A DNA stretch of 6,275 bases from Gaiellasilicea sp963730405 (lineage in GTDB: Bacteria; Actinomycetota; Thermoleophilia; Gaiellales; Gaiellaceae). The DNA is taken from NCBI GenBank assembly GCA_963730405.1, contig CAVSRW010000006.1, positions 1 to 6,275 on the forward strand, read 5' to 3'. The position numbers and the translations under genes were made by a program. Shown piece by piece: positions 1 to 6,275 of the stretch (its first letter is position 1; every line of letters begins with the position of its first letter). The notes beneath the pieces are model-generated. The model saw nothing but the letters and a program-made list of their open reading frames with translations, did no database searches and was not told where the DNA came from.

Positions 1-4
1 TAAG

Positions 5-592
5 CTAGATCGTCTTGCGCAAGATGGCGAGCGCGTCCTTGCGCGACTCGTCGTCCGTCCGCTCGATCATCAGCACGCCGTCGAGGTGGTCGAGCTCGTG
101 CTGGACAACGCGCGCGTCCATCTCCTCGAGCTCGAGCCTCAGCGGCGCGCCCGTGACGTCCCGGCCCTCGATCGTCACCTCGCTGGCGCGCTCGACCGGC
201 ACGAGCACGCCCTGGAGCGAGAGGCAGCCCTCGTCGGCGGTCTCCGTCGAGCGCGAGCGCTTCGTGATCTCGGGATTGACGATCGTCGTCACCTCCTCGT
301 CGTCGGCGAGCTGGAAGACGAACAGGCGCTGGAGCACGCCGACCTGCGTCGCCGCGAGCCCGACGCCGCGCGCGTCGTGCATCAGCTGCGCCATCTTCTC
401 GGCGAGCCGCGCCAGGTCGTCGTCGAACTGCTCGACCTCCCGCGCCCGCATCCGCAGGACGGCGTCCGGGTACTGGCGGATCTGCGCGAGCGCGACGCGT
501 CGCCGCGCTCGATCCTGCGCGTCGAGCTCGCCGCTCGTCGACCTCCTCGTCCGCCCTCGGGTGCCGGCACTCGGGGCCGCCATCTCGTCCAT
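5..592 (-). CDS. def: Peptide deformylase
   Basis: This metalloenzyme removes the formyl group from the N-terminal methionine of new proteins at the ribosome exit. All three family motifs are visible in the 195-residue product: GVGLAATQVG (residues 76-85), EGCLS (121-125) and QHELDH (164-169). They supply metal ligands Cys123, His165 and His169, catalytic Glu166 and Gln83 of motif I. The catalytic domain begins near residue 35 (ALAQIRQYPD). The first 30 or so residues are a Ser/Thr/Arg-rich extension that looks unstructured, and total length is slightly above the usual 165-190. I chose the ATG at 592, which lies 15 bases after the repaired priA stop; a second in-frame ATG at 583 is equally possible, and neither has a strong ribosome-binding site. 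It is probably co-transcribed with priA. The stop codon lies at the window edge, so the following gene (often fmt) cannot be seen. Confidence 0.96.
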   Translation of the reverse strand: MDEMAAPSAGTRGRTRRSTSGELDAQDRARRRVALAQIRQYPDAVLRMRAREVEQFDDDLARLAEKMAQLMHDARGVGLAATQVGVLQRLFVFQLADDEEVTTIVNPEITKRSRSTETADEGCLSLQGVLVPVERASEVTIEGRDVTGAPLRLELEEMDARVVQHELDHLDGVLMIERTDDESRKDALAILRKTI

Positions 593-607
593 GCGCGCGA
601 GTCTAGA

Positions 608-2526
608 TCAGACGGACTGCGGATCCACGTCGACGACGGCGTTGACGCCGGCGCGGCGCATCGCCGGCGCCGCCGCCGCAAGCAGACGGCCGCGCCGCTG
701 CTGCGAGCGCGCGCGGGCCGTCCGTCTTCGCAACGAGCTGCGCGCGGTGGCGGCCGCGCAGTCGCAGCAGCGGCGCCGGGCCGAGCAGGTCGGCGCCCTC
801 GAGGCCGTCGTTGAGCTCGCGCAGCAGCTGCTCGGGCCCGCCTGCGTCGGTGCCGGAGGCGACGATCGAGATCAGGTGGCCGGAAGGGCGGGTAGCCGAG
901 CTCGCGCCGGCGGTCGAGCTCCTCGGTCAGGAAGCCGGCGACGTCGTGGCGGGCCGCGTAGCGGAGCGGCGTCGCGTCCGGCTGGAAGGTCTGCACGATC
1001 ACCTTTCCAGGCGCGTCGCGTCCGCTGCGTCCGGCGAGCTGGGTGACGAGCTGGAACGTGCGCTCCTCGGCGCGGAAGTCCGGCAGCGCGAGGCCCGTGT
1101 CGGCGTCGACGACGGCGGCGAGCGAGACGCCTGGAAAGTGATGGCCCTTCGCGACCATCTGCGTGCCGATCAGGACGGCCCGGTCGGCAGCGGCGAAGCG
1201 GTCGAGCGCCTCGCGGAGGGCGCCGGGCTTCGCGGCCGTGTCCGCGTCGAGCCGGATCCGCTCGAGCTCGGGCACGCGCTTTGCGAGCTCGGACTCGAGC
1301 TTCTGCGTGCCCGCGCCGATCCGCGCCAGCTCGGCCGAGCCGCACGTCGGGCAGGCCTCGGGCACGGCTTCCGAGTAGCCGCAGTGATGGCAATGCAGCC
1401 GCTCGTCGCCGTGCAGGGTCAACGCGACGTCGCAGAGCCCGCACCGGCGCGAGACGCCGCAGGCTCGACAGTGGATCGCGGGCACGAGGCCGCGGCGGTT
1501 GAGGAGCAGGATCGCCTTGCCGCCTTGCTCCGAGATCCGGCCCAGCTCTTCGAGCAGCGGCGCCGAGAGCGGGTAGCCCGCCTCGCGGCGGAGGTCGACG
1601 ATCCTGACGCTCGGCATCGGCGCTCCCAGCCGTTCGCCGAGCTCGAGCCGCTCGAGCCGCTCCCAGCTCTCCGGCCGCGGCGTCGCGCTGCCGTAGACGG
1701 CGACGGCGCCCTCGAGCGCCGCGCGCTTGGCGGCGACCGTGCGCGCGTCGTAGCGCGGATCGGACTCTTGCTTGTAGGACGAGTCGTGCTCCTCGTCGAT
1801 GCAGATCAGGCCGAGGTTCGGCACCGGCGCGAAAACCGCCGAGCGGGCGCCGACGACGACCGGCGCCTCGCCGGCGACGATCCGCTCCCGCTCGTCGCGC
1901 CGCTCCGCCTCCGTCAGGCCAGAGTGGAGCACGGCGATCCGGTCGCCGAAGCGCGCCTGGAAGCGGCCGAGCGTCTGCGGGGTCAGCGCGATCTCCGGTA
2001 CGAGCACGATCGCTCCCTGCCCGCGCGCGAGCGCTGCCGCGCAGGCCTGGAGGTAGACCTCCGTCTTGCCGCTGCCCGTCGCGCCCGCGAGCAGGAGGTG
2101 GCCGCTGCCGTCGCCGAGCGCGGCGACGATCCGCGCCACCGCCCGCTCCTGCCGCGGCGTCAACGAGGCAGGCTCGGCCTCACCGGCCATCCCCGGCGCC
2201 GTCGTCCGCCGTTCGCCGCGCCGCGCCCGCAGCTTCGGCGCGACGAGCTCGAGCGCGCGGGCCGGCGTCGAGCCGTAGTAGTCAGCGACCCAGAGCGCCA
2301 GCTCGACGAGCGCCGGCGGCAGCTCGTAGAGGACGCGCTCGATCGCGGCGGTCTTCACACCCGCCGGCGCCTCGACGCCGGTCGCGACGACGACCCCGCG
2401 CGCGGCGGCGCGACCGAAGCGGATCGCGACGACCGCGCCCACGCCGACGCCGTCCGGCACCTCGTACGTGAACGGCCGGGCGACGGCGCGCGAGGAGACG
2501 AGCGGATAGACCTCTGCGAGCTTCAT
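608..2526 (-). CDS. priA: Primosomal protein N' (replication restart helicase PriA), frame broken twice near the 3' end
   Basis: PriA recognises stalled replication forks and reloads the replisome; it is a 3'-to-5' superfamily 2 DNA helicase. The N-terminal DNA-binding region is residues 1-100 (start MKLAEVYPLV). Walker A GATGSGKT is at 148-155, DEEH at 244-247, GSATP at 279-283 and AGRSGR at 498-503. Eight zinc cysteines in four pairs lie at 353/356, 362/365, 379/382 and 392/395. The frame is normal to GYPPF (residue 548, base 883) and then becomes Arg-rich nonsense. Dropping one base near 879-882 restores HLISIVASGTDAGGP and LLGPAPLLRLRGRHRAQL. Dropping a second near 688-691 restores the family-typical end GVNAVVDVDPQSV, with a stop at 608. 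The repaired protein is about 638 residues, normal for PriA. Unrepaired, the frame would run to 382 and overlap def. Sequencing or assembly error is likelier than true inactivation. The frame is open far upstream of 2526, but that part is antisense to the ATPase gene. Confidence 0.93.
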
Positions 2527-2531
2527 CCGGC

Positions 2532-2544
2532 CACCGTAACGGTG
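2532..2544. repeat. 13-base palindrome CACCGT-A-ACGGTG upstream of priA
   Basis: A perfect inverted repeat with 6-base arms around a single central A lies six bases upstream of the priA ATG and 11 bases from the iron-box-like operator. It differs in sequence from that operator, so it may be the site of another regulator or a chance palindrome in GC-rich DNA. On the minus strand it contains TACGGT, which resembles an actinobacterial -10 element (TANNNT). That would place the priA transcript start very close to its ATG. The function is unproven. Confidence 0.4.
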
Positions 2545-2554
2545 CGAGAGGTCG

Positions 2555-2572
2555 TGTAAGGTGACCCTTACA
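2555..2572. promoter_or_regulatory. Iron-box-like operator (DtxR/IdeR family type) at the ATPase gene start
   Basis: The 18-base sequence TGTAAGGTGACCCTTACA is a perfect inverted repeat with arms TGTAAGG/CCTTACA around TGAC. The core TAAGGTGACCCTTAC matches most of the left 15 positions of the DtxR/IdeR consensus (TWAGGTTAGSCTAACCTWA). A copy differing at one base precedes the binding-protein gene at 3610-3627, which supports a shared regulator. The last base of the palindrome is the A of the ATPase ATG at 2572. The site lies in the 45-base gap between divergent priA and the transporter, so a bound repressor could affect both. It also contains AAGGTGA seven bases before that ATG, which could double as a ribosome-binding site. 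MntR or another DtxR-family member is an alternative to an iron sensor. Confidence 0.75.
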
Positions 2573-3591
2573 TGGCCTGCGGAATGATCTGCTGCCACGG
2601 CGTGTCCAAGCGCTTCGGCTCCGTCCGTGCCGTCGACGACGCGCAGCTCTGCGTCGAGCGGGGTGAGTTCGTCGCTCTCCTCGGTCCGTCGGGCTGCGGC
2701 AAGACGACGCTGCTGCGCCTGATCGCGGGCTTCGAGGAGCCGGAGGCCGGGACGGTCGAGGTCGCCGGCACGCCGGTCGCGGGCAACGGGACCTGGGTCC
2801 CTCCGGAACGGCGGCAGGTGGGGATGGTCTTCCAGGACTACGCCCTCTTCCCTCACCTGACCGTCGCCGAGAATGCCGGCTTCGGCCTCCGCCGCCGCGA
2901 GCGCAAGGAACGCGTCCCTGCCATTCTCGAGCTCGTCGATCTGCACGGGCTCGAGCACAGGTTCCCACACGAGCTCTCGGGCGGCCAGCAGCAGCGCGTC
3001 GCGCTCGCGCGCGCCCTCGCTCCCGACCCGGAGCTCGTCCTGCTCGACGAGCCGTGGTCGAACATCGACCCGCACCTCCGGGCGCTTCTCCGCGACGAGA
3101 TCGCCCGGATCCTCCGGGCAGTCGGGGTCACCGTCGTGCTCGTCACCCACGACCGCGAGGAGGCCTTCTCGCTCGCCGACCGGATCGCGCTGATGCGCGA
3201 CGGGTCGATCGTGCAAGCCGGCTCCGCCGAGGACCTGTACCTCACACCCGCGACCCGCTGGGCGGCCGAGTTCGTGGGCGCCGGCAACTTCGTCACCGGC
3301 CGGGTCGAAGACGGTGTCGTCCGGACGCGGCTCGGCGCCTTCCCCGCCAACGGCTCGGCCCTCGCAACCGCAGCGGAGGTCCTCGTCCGGCCCGAGCAGC
3401 TCGAGCTCGCACCCGACCCGGACGGCGACGCCACCGTCGTCGGACGCGAGTTCCGCGGCCACGACGTCTTCTACCGCGTGCTTCTCGACGGCGTCGAACT
3501 CGTCTCGCATCGCCCCTCCACGGAGCGGGTCGACGTCGGGGAGCGCGTCTCGATCCGGTTCCACGATCGAAACGCCTCCGTCTTCTCGTAA
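2572..3591 (+). CDS. fbpC: Ferric iron ABC transporter ATP-binding protein (FbpC/FutC-like)
   Basis: This cytoplasmic ATPase subunit powers import by the transporter encoded downstream. The 339-residue product has Walker A GPSGCGKTT (38-46), a Q-loop at Gln88 (VFQDYALFPH), signature LSGGQQQR (135-142), Walker B LVLLDEP with Asp159 and catalytic Glu160, a D-loop SNID, and switch His193 (VTHDREEA). Residues from about 240 form a TOBE-type regulatory domain (VLVRPEQLEL), as in FbpC, PotA and MalK relatives. The ATPase alone cannot fix the substrate; the neighbours and operators indicate iron. The start is uncertain. ATG 2572 lies inside the operator palindrome. ATG 2584, four codons on, gives MICCHGVSKRFG, which fits the family N-terminus better. 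It is followed 58 bases later by the binding-protein gene. The opposite strand is also open here but shows no conserved protein. Confidence 0.93.
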   Translation: MACGMICCHGVSKRFGSVRAVDDAQLCVERGEFVALLGPSGCGKTTLLRLIAGFEEPEAGTVEVAGTPVAGNGTWVPPERRQVGMVFQDYALFPHLTVAENAGFGLRRRERKERVPAILELVDLHGLEHRFPHELSGGQQQRVALARALAPDPELVLLDEPWSNIDPHLRALLRDEIARILRAVGVTVVLVTHDREEAFSLADRIALMRDGSIVQAGSAEDLYLTPATRWAAEFVGAGNFVTGRVEDGVVRTRLGAFPANGSALATAAEVLVRPEQLELAPDPDGDATVVGREFRGHDVFYRVLLDGVELVSHRPSTERVDVGERVSIRFHDRNASVFS

Positions 3592-3604
3592 GGTTCCCCT
3601 TCAC
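3588..3604. promoter_or_regulatory. Degenerate third copy of the iron-box-like operator
   Basis: GTAAGGTTCCCCTTCAC carries the left arm GTAAGG intact and a damaged right arm (CCTT-C-AC instead of CCTTAC). It overlaps the ATPase stop codon TAA (3589-3591) and the candidate -35 element. Its left arm begins 23 bases before that of the perfect site at 3610-3627, roughly two helical turns away. It may be a weak auxiliary site for the same regulator, or chance similarity. Confidence 0.35.
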
Positions 3605-3629
3605 CACGATGTAAGGTGAGCCTTACAAT
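3600..3629 (+). promoter_or_regulatory. Candidate promoter of the binding-protein/permease genes
   Basis: TTCACC (3600-3605, 4 of 6 to TTGACA) and TACAAT (3624-3629, 5 of 6 to TATAAT) are separated by 18 bases. Transcription would begin near 3636, leaving a short leader that contains the ribosome-binding site. The perfect operator at 3610-3627 fills the spacer and overlaps the -10 element, the usual layout for repression by blocking polymerase. The prediction is from motif spacing only. Confidence 0.5.
3610..3627. promoter_or_regulatory. Iron-box-like operator (DtxR/IdeR family type) upstream of the binding-protein gene
   Basis: TGTAAGGTGAGCCTTACA is a perfect inverted repeat with 7-base arms. 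It matches the site at 2555-2572 in 17 of 18 bases, the only change being C to G in the centre. The core TAAGGTGAGCCTTAC agrees with the left 15 positions of the DtxR/IdeR consensus at every position except one (G for T at the seventh). It lies between the candidate -35 and -10 elements, so binding of a metal-loaded repressor should shut off the binding-protein and permease genes. This gives the second half of the transport locus its own iron control in addition to that of the ATPase gene. Confidence 0.8.
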
Positions 3630-3636
3630 CTGAACA

Positions 3637-3643
3637 GAGAGGA
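3637..3643 (+). promoter_or_regulatory. Ribosome-binding site of the binding-protein gene
   Basis: GAGAGGA ends six bases before the ATG at 3650. There is no alternative upstream in-frame start in the leader, so it fixes the start of the binding protein. Confidence 0.6.
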
Positions 3644-3649
3644 CAGAGG

Positions 3650-4678
3650 ATGAGAAAGCTGCTCGCGCTCGCGTCGGTCGCGTGCGCCGCGCTCGCCGCC
3701 GCTGCGGCAGCCCAGACAGCCACGACGGCTGTCGATGCAACGACGTCGCTGACGATCTATTCCGGCCGCGAGGAGCGTCTCGTCAAGCCGCTGTTCGACC
3801 GCTTCACGAAGGACACCGGGATCGAACTGAACGTCCGCTACGGCTCCAGCGCCGAGATGGCGGCGACGATCCTCGAAGAGGGTGACTCGGGCCGGGCCGA
3901 CGTGTTCTTCGCTCAGGAGGCGGGGCTGCTCGGCTTCGTCGCCCGCGAAGGTCTGCTGAAGGTGCTGCCTCAGCGCACCCTCGATCGCGTCCCGGCAAGG
4001 TTCCGCGCCCCGGGCAAGCGCTGGGTCGGGACGAGCGGCCGCGCGCGCGTGCTCGCCTACAACACGAACGAGCTCACCAGGGCGCAGGTGCCGAAGACGA
4101 TCTGGGAGCTGACGAAGCCGCAGTGGAAGGGGAAGATCGGGCTGCCGCCGACCAATGCCTCCTTCCAGGCCTTCGTCGCCGTGATGCGGATCAAGCACGG
4201 CGAGGACCGCACGCGCGACTGGCTGCTCGGCCTGAAGGAGAACGACGTCCGCTTCTACGGCAACAACACGCAGGTCGTCCAGGCGGTCGGCCGCGGCGAG
4301 GTGCTGGTCGGGCTCGTCAACCACTACTACCTGCACAACATCCGCGTGCAGACGCCGAACATCCCGGTCGAGAACGCCTTCCTCGGCAAGGGCGATCCCG
4401 GCGCGCTCGTGAACAGCGCCGGCGTCGGCATCGTCAGCTCCACGAAGAAGACTGCGGCCGCGCAACGGCTCGTCGACTTCCTGCTCTCGCCGTGGGCGCA
4501 GCGCTTCATCGCCCGCGGGCCCGGCGCGGCCGAGTACCCGCTGATCCGCGGCGTCCGCCCGCGGCCCGGCCTCCCGCAACTCGGGTCGATCCAGGGGCCG
4601 GAGATCAATCTCGGCCGCCTCGGCCGCGACCTGCCGCCGGCGGTGCGGCTCCTGAACGAGGTCGGCTACACGAGATGA
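3650..4678 (+). CDS. fbpA: Ferric iron ABC transporter substrate-binding protein (FbpA/FutA-like)
   Basis: This extracytoplasmic protein captures Fe(III) and hands it to the permease. The 342-residue product begins with an export signal (MRK, then a hydrophobic Ala/Leu stretch to about residue 21) with a likely signal peptidase I site around AAA-AQT. The mature protein opens with LTIYSGREERLVKPLFDRF (34-52), typical of the family. The adjacent tyrosines in NHYYL (Tyr226, Tyr227) match the tyrosine ligands that bind iron in FbpA and FutA. The W(E)L...PQWKGKIG segment (152-164) is also family-typical. Cys12 is the only cysteine; it is too close to the N-terminus and in too poor a context to be a normal lipobox, which is unusual if the cell is Gram-positive. 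Its stop overlaps the permease start by four bases, implying translational coupling. Phosphonate, sulfate or thiamine binders are less likely given the YY motif and the operators. Confidence 0.92.
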   Translation: MRKLLALASVACAALAAAAAAQTATTAVDATTSLTIYSGREERLVKPLFDRFTKDTGIELNVRYGSSAEMAATILEEGDSGRADVFFAQEAGLLGFVAREGLLKVLPQRTLDRVPARFRAPGKRWVGTSGRARVLAYNTNELTRAQVPKTIWELTKPQWKGKIGLPPTNASFQAFVAVMRIKHGEDRTRDWLLGLKENDVRFYGNNTQVVQAVGRGEVLVGLVNHYYLHNIRVQTPNIPVENAFLGKGDPGALVNSAGVGIVSSTKKTAAAQRLVDFLLSPWAQRFIARGPGAAEYPLIRGVRPRPGLPQLGSIQGPEINLGRLGRDLPPAVRLLNEVGYTR

Positions 4679-6275
4679 CGGCGACGCCGGCAGCCGCGGC
4701 CCCGCGGCGCGGCCGCCGGCCACCGCTTCTCCTCGCGGCGCTGTCGGCGCTCGTCGTCGGTGCGGCGATGCTCCCGCTCGCGTATCTCCTCGTCCGCGCC
4801 GTCGGCGCCGACGAAGAGGCGCGGGCGGCAGTCCGGCTCGAGCCGACGCTCCAACTCGTGCTCGACACCGTGCTGCTCGTCGTCGGAGTCGTCGCGGTCA
4901 CACTCGTGCTCGGCACCGCGCTCGCCTGGCTCGTCGTCCGAACCGACCTCCCCGGCCGGCGCGCGTGGGGCGTCGCGCTGACGCTGCCGCTCGTGATCCC
5001 GAGTTACGTCGCCGCGCTCGTCCTGCTCGGCGCGCTCGGCCCCAAGGGCCTGCTCCAGCAGGCGCTCGAGCCGCTCGGCGTCGAGCGGCTGCCGGACCTC
5101 TACGGCTACGACGGCGCGCTGATCGCGCTGACGCTGTCCACATATCCCTACGTGTTCCTGATCGCCGCCGCCGCGCTCAGATCGGTCGACGTCTCGCTCG
5201 AGGAGGCCGCACGTTCGCTCGGCCGGACGCCGTTCCGCGTCTTCCTGACCGTGACCCTGCCCGCGCTGCGACCCGCCCTCGGGGCCGCCGCACTCCTCGT
5301 CGCGCTCTACGTCCTGGCCGACTTCGGCGCCGTCTCGCTGATGCAATACCCGACGCTGACACGCGCGGTCTACCTCCAGTACGAGTCGCTGCTCGACCGG
5401 AACGCGGCCGCGATCCTCGCGCTCGTGCTCGTCGCCCTCGCCGCGGTCGTCGTCGTCGCTCGAGGGACGGATGCGCCGGCGCGGCGCCACGTACCGCTCC
5501 TCTCCGGGAGCCGGTCGTCGCGCCCGCACCGTGCAACTCGGGCGCAAACGTTGGGCGGCCTCGGCCTTCTGCGCGGCGTGCGTCGCGCTCTTCCTCGCGC
5601 TCCCGCTCGGCGTCCTCGTCTGGTGGGCGATCGAGGGCGCGTCGTTCCGGCTCGCCTGGAGCGCCGCGCTCGACTCGACGGTCGCCTCCGGGTCGGCCGC
5701 CGTCTGTGCCGCGCTTGCGGCGATCCCGGTCGCGCTGCTCGCGTGGCGGCACCCCTCGCGGCGGTCGCGGTTGCTCGAGCGGCTTGCGTACATCCCGAAC
5801 GCGGTCCCGGGAATCGCCATCGCCCTCGGGCTCGTCTACTTCGGCGCCCGCTACGGCGGCGTCCTCTACCAGAGCCTCGCGCTGCTGATCTTCGCCTACG
5901 TGGTGCGGTTTCTCCCCCAGGCGCTCGCGACCACGCGCAGCGCGCTCGACCTCGTCGATCCCCGCGTGGAGGAGGCCTCGCGCTCGCTCGGCCGCGGGTC
6001 GGCGCGCACCCTCGTCACCGTTGTGCTCCCGCTGGCACGGCCGGGAGTGCTCGCCGGCGCGGCGCTCGTCTTCCTCTCCGCAATGAAGGAGCTGCCGGCG
6101 ACGCTGCTGCTGCGACCGATCGGCTTCGACACGCTCGCGACCGAGATCTGGACGGACACGTCGGTCGGTGCCTACTCGGATGCGGCGCCTTCCGCGTTGC
6201 TCCTGATCGCCGTCTCCGCGCCGCTCGTCTACGCGCTCTCCGCGCGGAGAGCCTGGGAGCTCGGCGCGCCCGGGT
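4675..6275 (+). CDS. fbpB: Ferric iron ABC transporter permease (FbpB/FutB-like), frame broken near 5457, 3' end beyond window
   Basis: This inner-membrane subunit is a fusion of two permease domains that forms the iron channel. It starts at ATG 4675, overlapping the upstream stop (ATGA). Early membrane segments are residues 18-41 and 61-88, followed by the family segment LPLVIPSYVAALVLLGALG. The first EAA coupling loop is EEAARSLGRTPFRVF (from residue 176). After about residue 260 the frame turns into Arg/Pro-rich nonsense. The second domain continues one frame over, as if one base were extra between 5441 and 5485 (best fit about 5457). In that frame lie VQLGRKRW, LFLALPLGVLVWWAIEG, IPNAVPGIAIALGLVYFG, the second EAA loop EEASRSLGRGSARTL (from 5969) and SAMKELPATLLLRPIGF. 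About 533 codons are present, close to the full family length. Both frames stay open to the edge. Sequencing or assembly error is the simplest cause; internal restart at ATG 5471 is an alternative. Confidence 0.88.
   Translation, partial: MTATPAAAAPRRGRRPPLLLAALSALVVGAAMLPLAYLLVRAVGADEEARAAVRLEPTLQLVLDTVLLVVGVVAVTLVLGTALAWLVVRTDLPGRRAWGVALTLPLVIPSYVAALVLLGALGPKGLLQQALEPLGVERLPDLYGYDGALIALTLSTYPYVFLIAAAALRSVDVSLEEAARSLGRTPFRVFLTVTLPALRPALGAAALLVALYVLADFGAVSLMQYPTLTRAVYLQYESLLDRNAAAILALVLVALAAVVVVARGTDAPARRHVPLLSGSRSSRPHRATRAQTLGGLGLLRGVRRALPRAPARRPRLVGDRGRVVPARLERRARLDGRLRVGRRLCRACGDPGRAARVAAPLAAVAVARAACVHPERGPGNRHRPRARLLRRPLRRRPLPEPRAADLRLRGAVSPPGARDHAQRARPRRSPRGGGLALARPRVGAHPRHRCAPAGTAGSARRRGARLPLRNEGAAGDAAAATDRLRHARDRDLDGHVGRCLLGCGAFRVAPDRRLRAARLRALRAESLGARRAR
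5462..5473 (+). promoter_or_regulatory. Possible internal ribosome-binding site and ATG for the second permease domain
   Basis: GAGGGA (5462-5467) stands three bases before ATG 5471, which is in the frame of the second permease domain and would give MRRRGATYRSSPGAG. If the frame break is real, this could let the second domain be made as a separate protein. The spacing is short and the first-domain frame has no stop nearby, so an indel error in a single fused gene remains the better explanation. Confidence 0.25.

Noticed and set aside
811..2559. 582-codon open frame antisense to priA
   Set aside because: It is a long stop-free shadow caused by high GC; its product is repetitive Arg/Glu/Ala sequence with no recognisable motif, and the priA strand carries all conserved residues.
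2527..3564. In-frame upstream extension of priA by 346 codons, antisense to the ATPase gene
   Set aside because: It is low-complexity, acidic and Arg/Gly-rich with no family resemblance, while the opposite strand encodes a full ABC ATPase. PriA family proteins begin at the MKLAEVYPLV start.
3592..3649. Transcription terminator between the ATPase and binding-protein genes
   Set aside because: The palindromes here have AT-containing arms with no following T-run, and they fit operators better than terminators.
3623..4723. 366-codon open frame antisense to the binding-protein gene
   Set aside because: It has no family features and exactly mirrors a well-supported gene with signal sequence, NHYY motif and ribosome-binding site.
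5441..5485. Programmed ribosomal frameshift in the permease
   Set aside because: There is no recognisable slippery heptamer, slow codon or stop codon at the shift, and priA shows similar breaks, so a sequence error is simpler.
4666..5820. 384-codon open frame antisense to the permease
   Set aside because: The product is highly charged and low-complexity, whereas the plus strand shows membrane segments and EAA loops.
4965..5888. 307-codon plus-strand open frame within the permease gene
   Set aside because: This is the third frame, which matches neither permease domain; it is Arg/Ser-rich nonsense.

Overview
The window is very GC-rich (about 70% by eye), with codon third positions almost all G or C. 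It holds five protein genes in two divergent blocks plus a compact set of regulatory palindromes. The composition, the priA-def gene pair and the DtxR/IdeR-like operators suggest an actinobacterium. The PriA here keeps an intact Walker A motif and all eight zinc cysteines, unlike the degenerate PriA of mycobacteria, which would suit a deep-branching class such as Thermoleophilia. That placement is inference only.

Left block (minus strand, 5-2526): priA (replication-restart helicase) is followed after 15 bases by def (peptide deformylase), in the usual housekeeping arrangement in which fmt often comes next, outside the window. The priA reading frame is broken twice near its 3' end (about 879-882 and 688-691). 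Each break looks like one extra base, and the conserved C-terminal end is recovered once both are corrected. No gap over 300 bases lacks a gene.

Right block (plus strand, 2572-6275): an ATPase, a periplasmic-type binding protein and a fused double-domain permease form a ferric-iron ABC importer of the FbpABC/FutABC type, in the order C-A-B. The binding protein has the NHYY iron-ligand motif. The permease start overlaps the binding-protein stop (ATGA). The permease coding frame also shifts once, near 5457, and the gene runs off the right edge only a few codons short of its expected end.

Regulation: two nearly identical perfect 18-bp inverted repeats (2555-2572 and 3610-3627, one base different) sit at the start of the ATPase gene and in front of the binding-protein gene. 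They match the left part of the DtxR/IdeR iron-box consensus, so the importer is probably repressed when iron is sufficient. A degenerate third copy overlaps the ATPase stop codon, and an unrelated 13-base palindrome lies next to the priA start. I see no mobile element, CRISPR, RNA gene or clearly new system. The most interesting points are the operator that contains a start codon, the tandem operator design and the three same-direction frame breaks.
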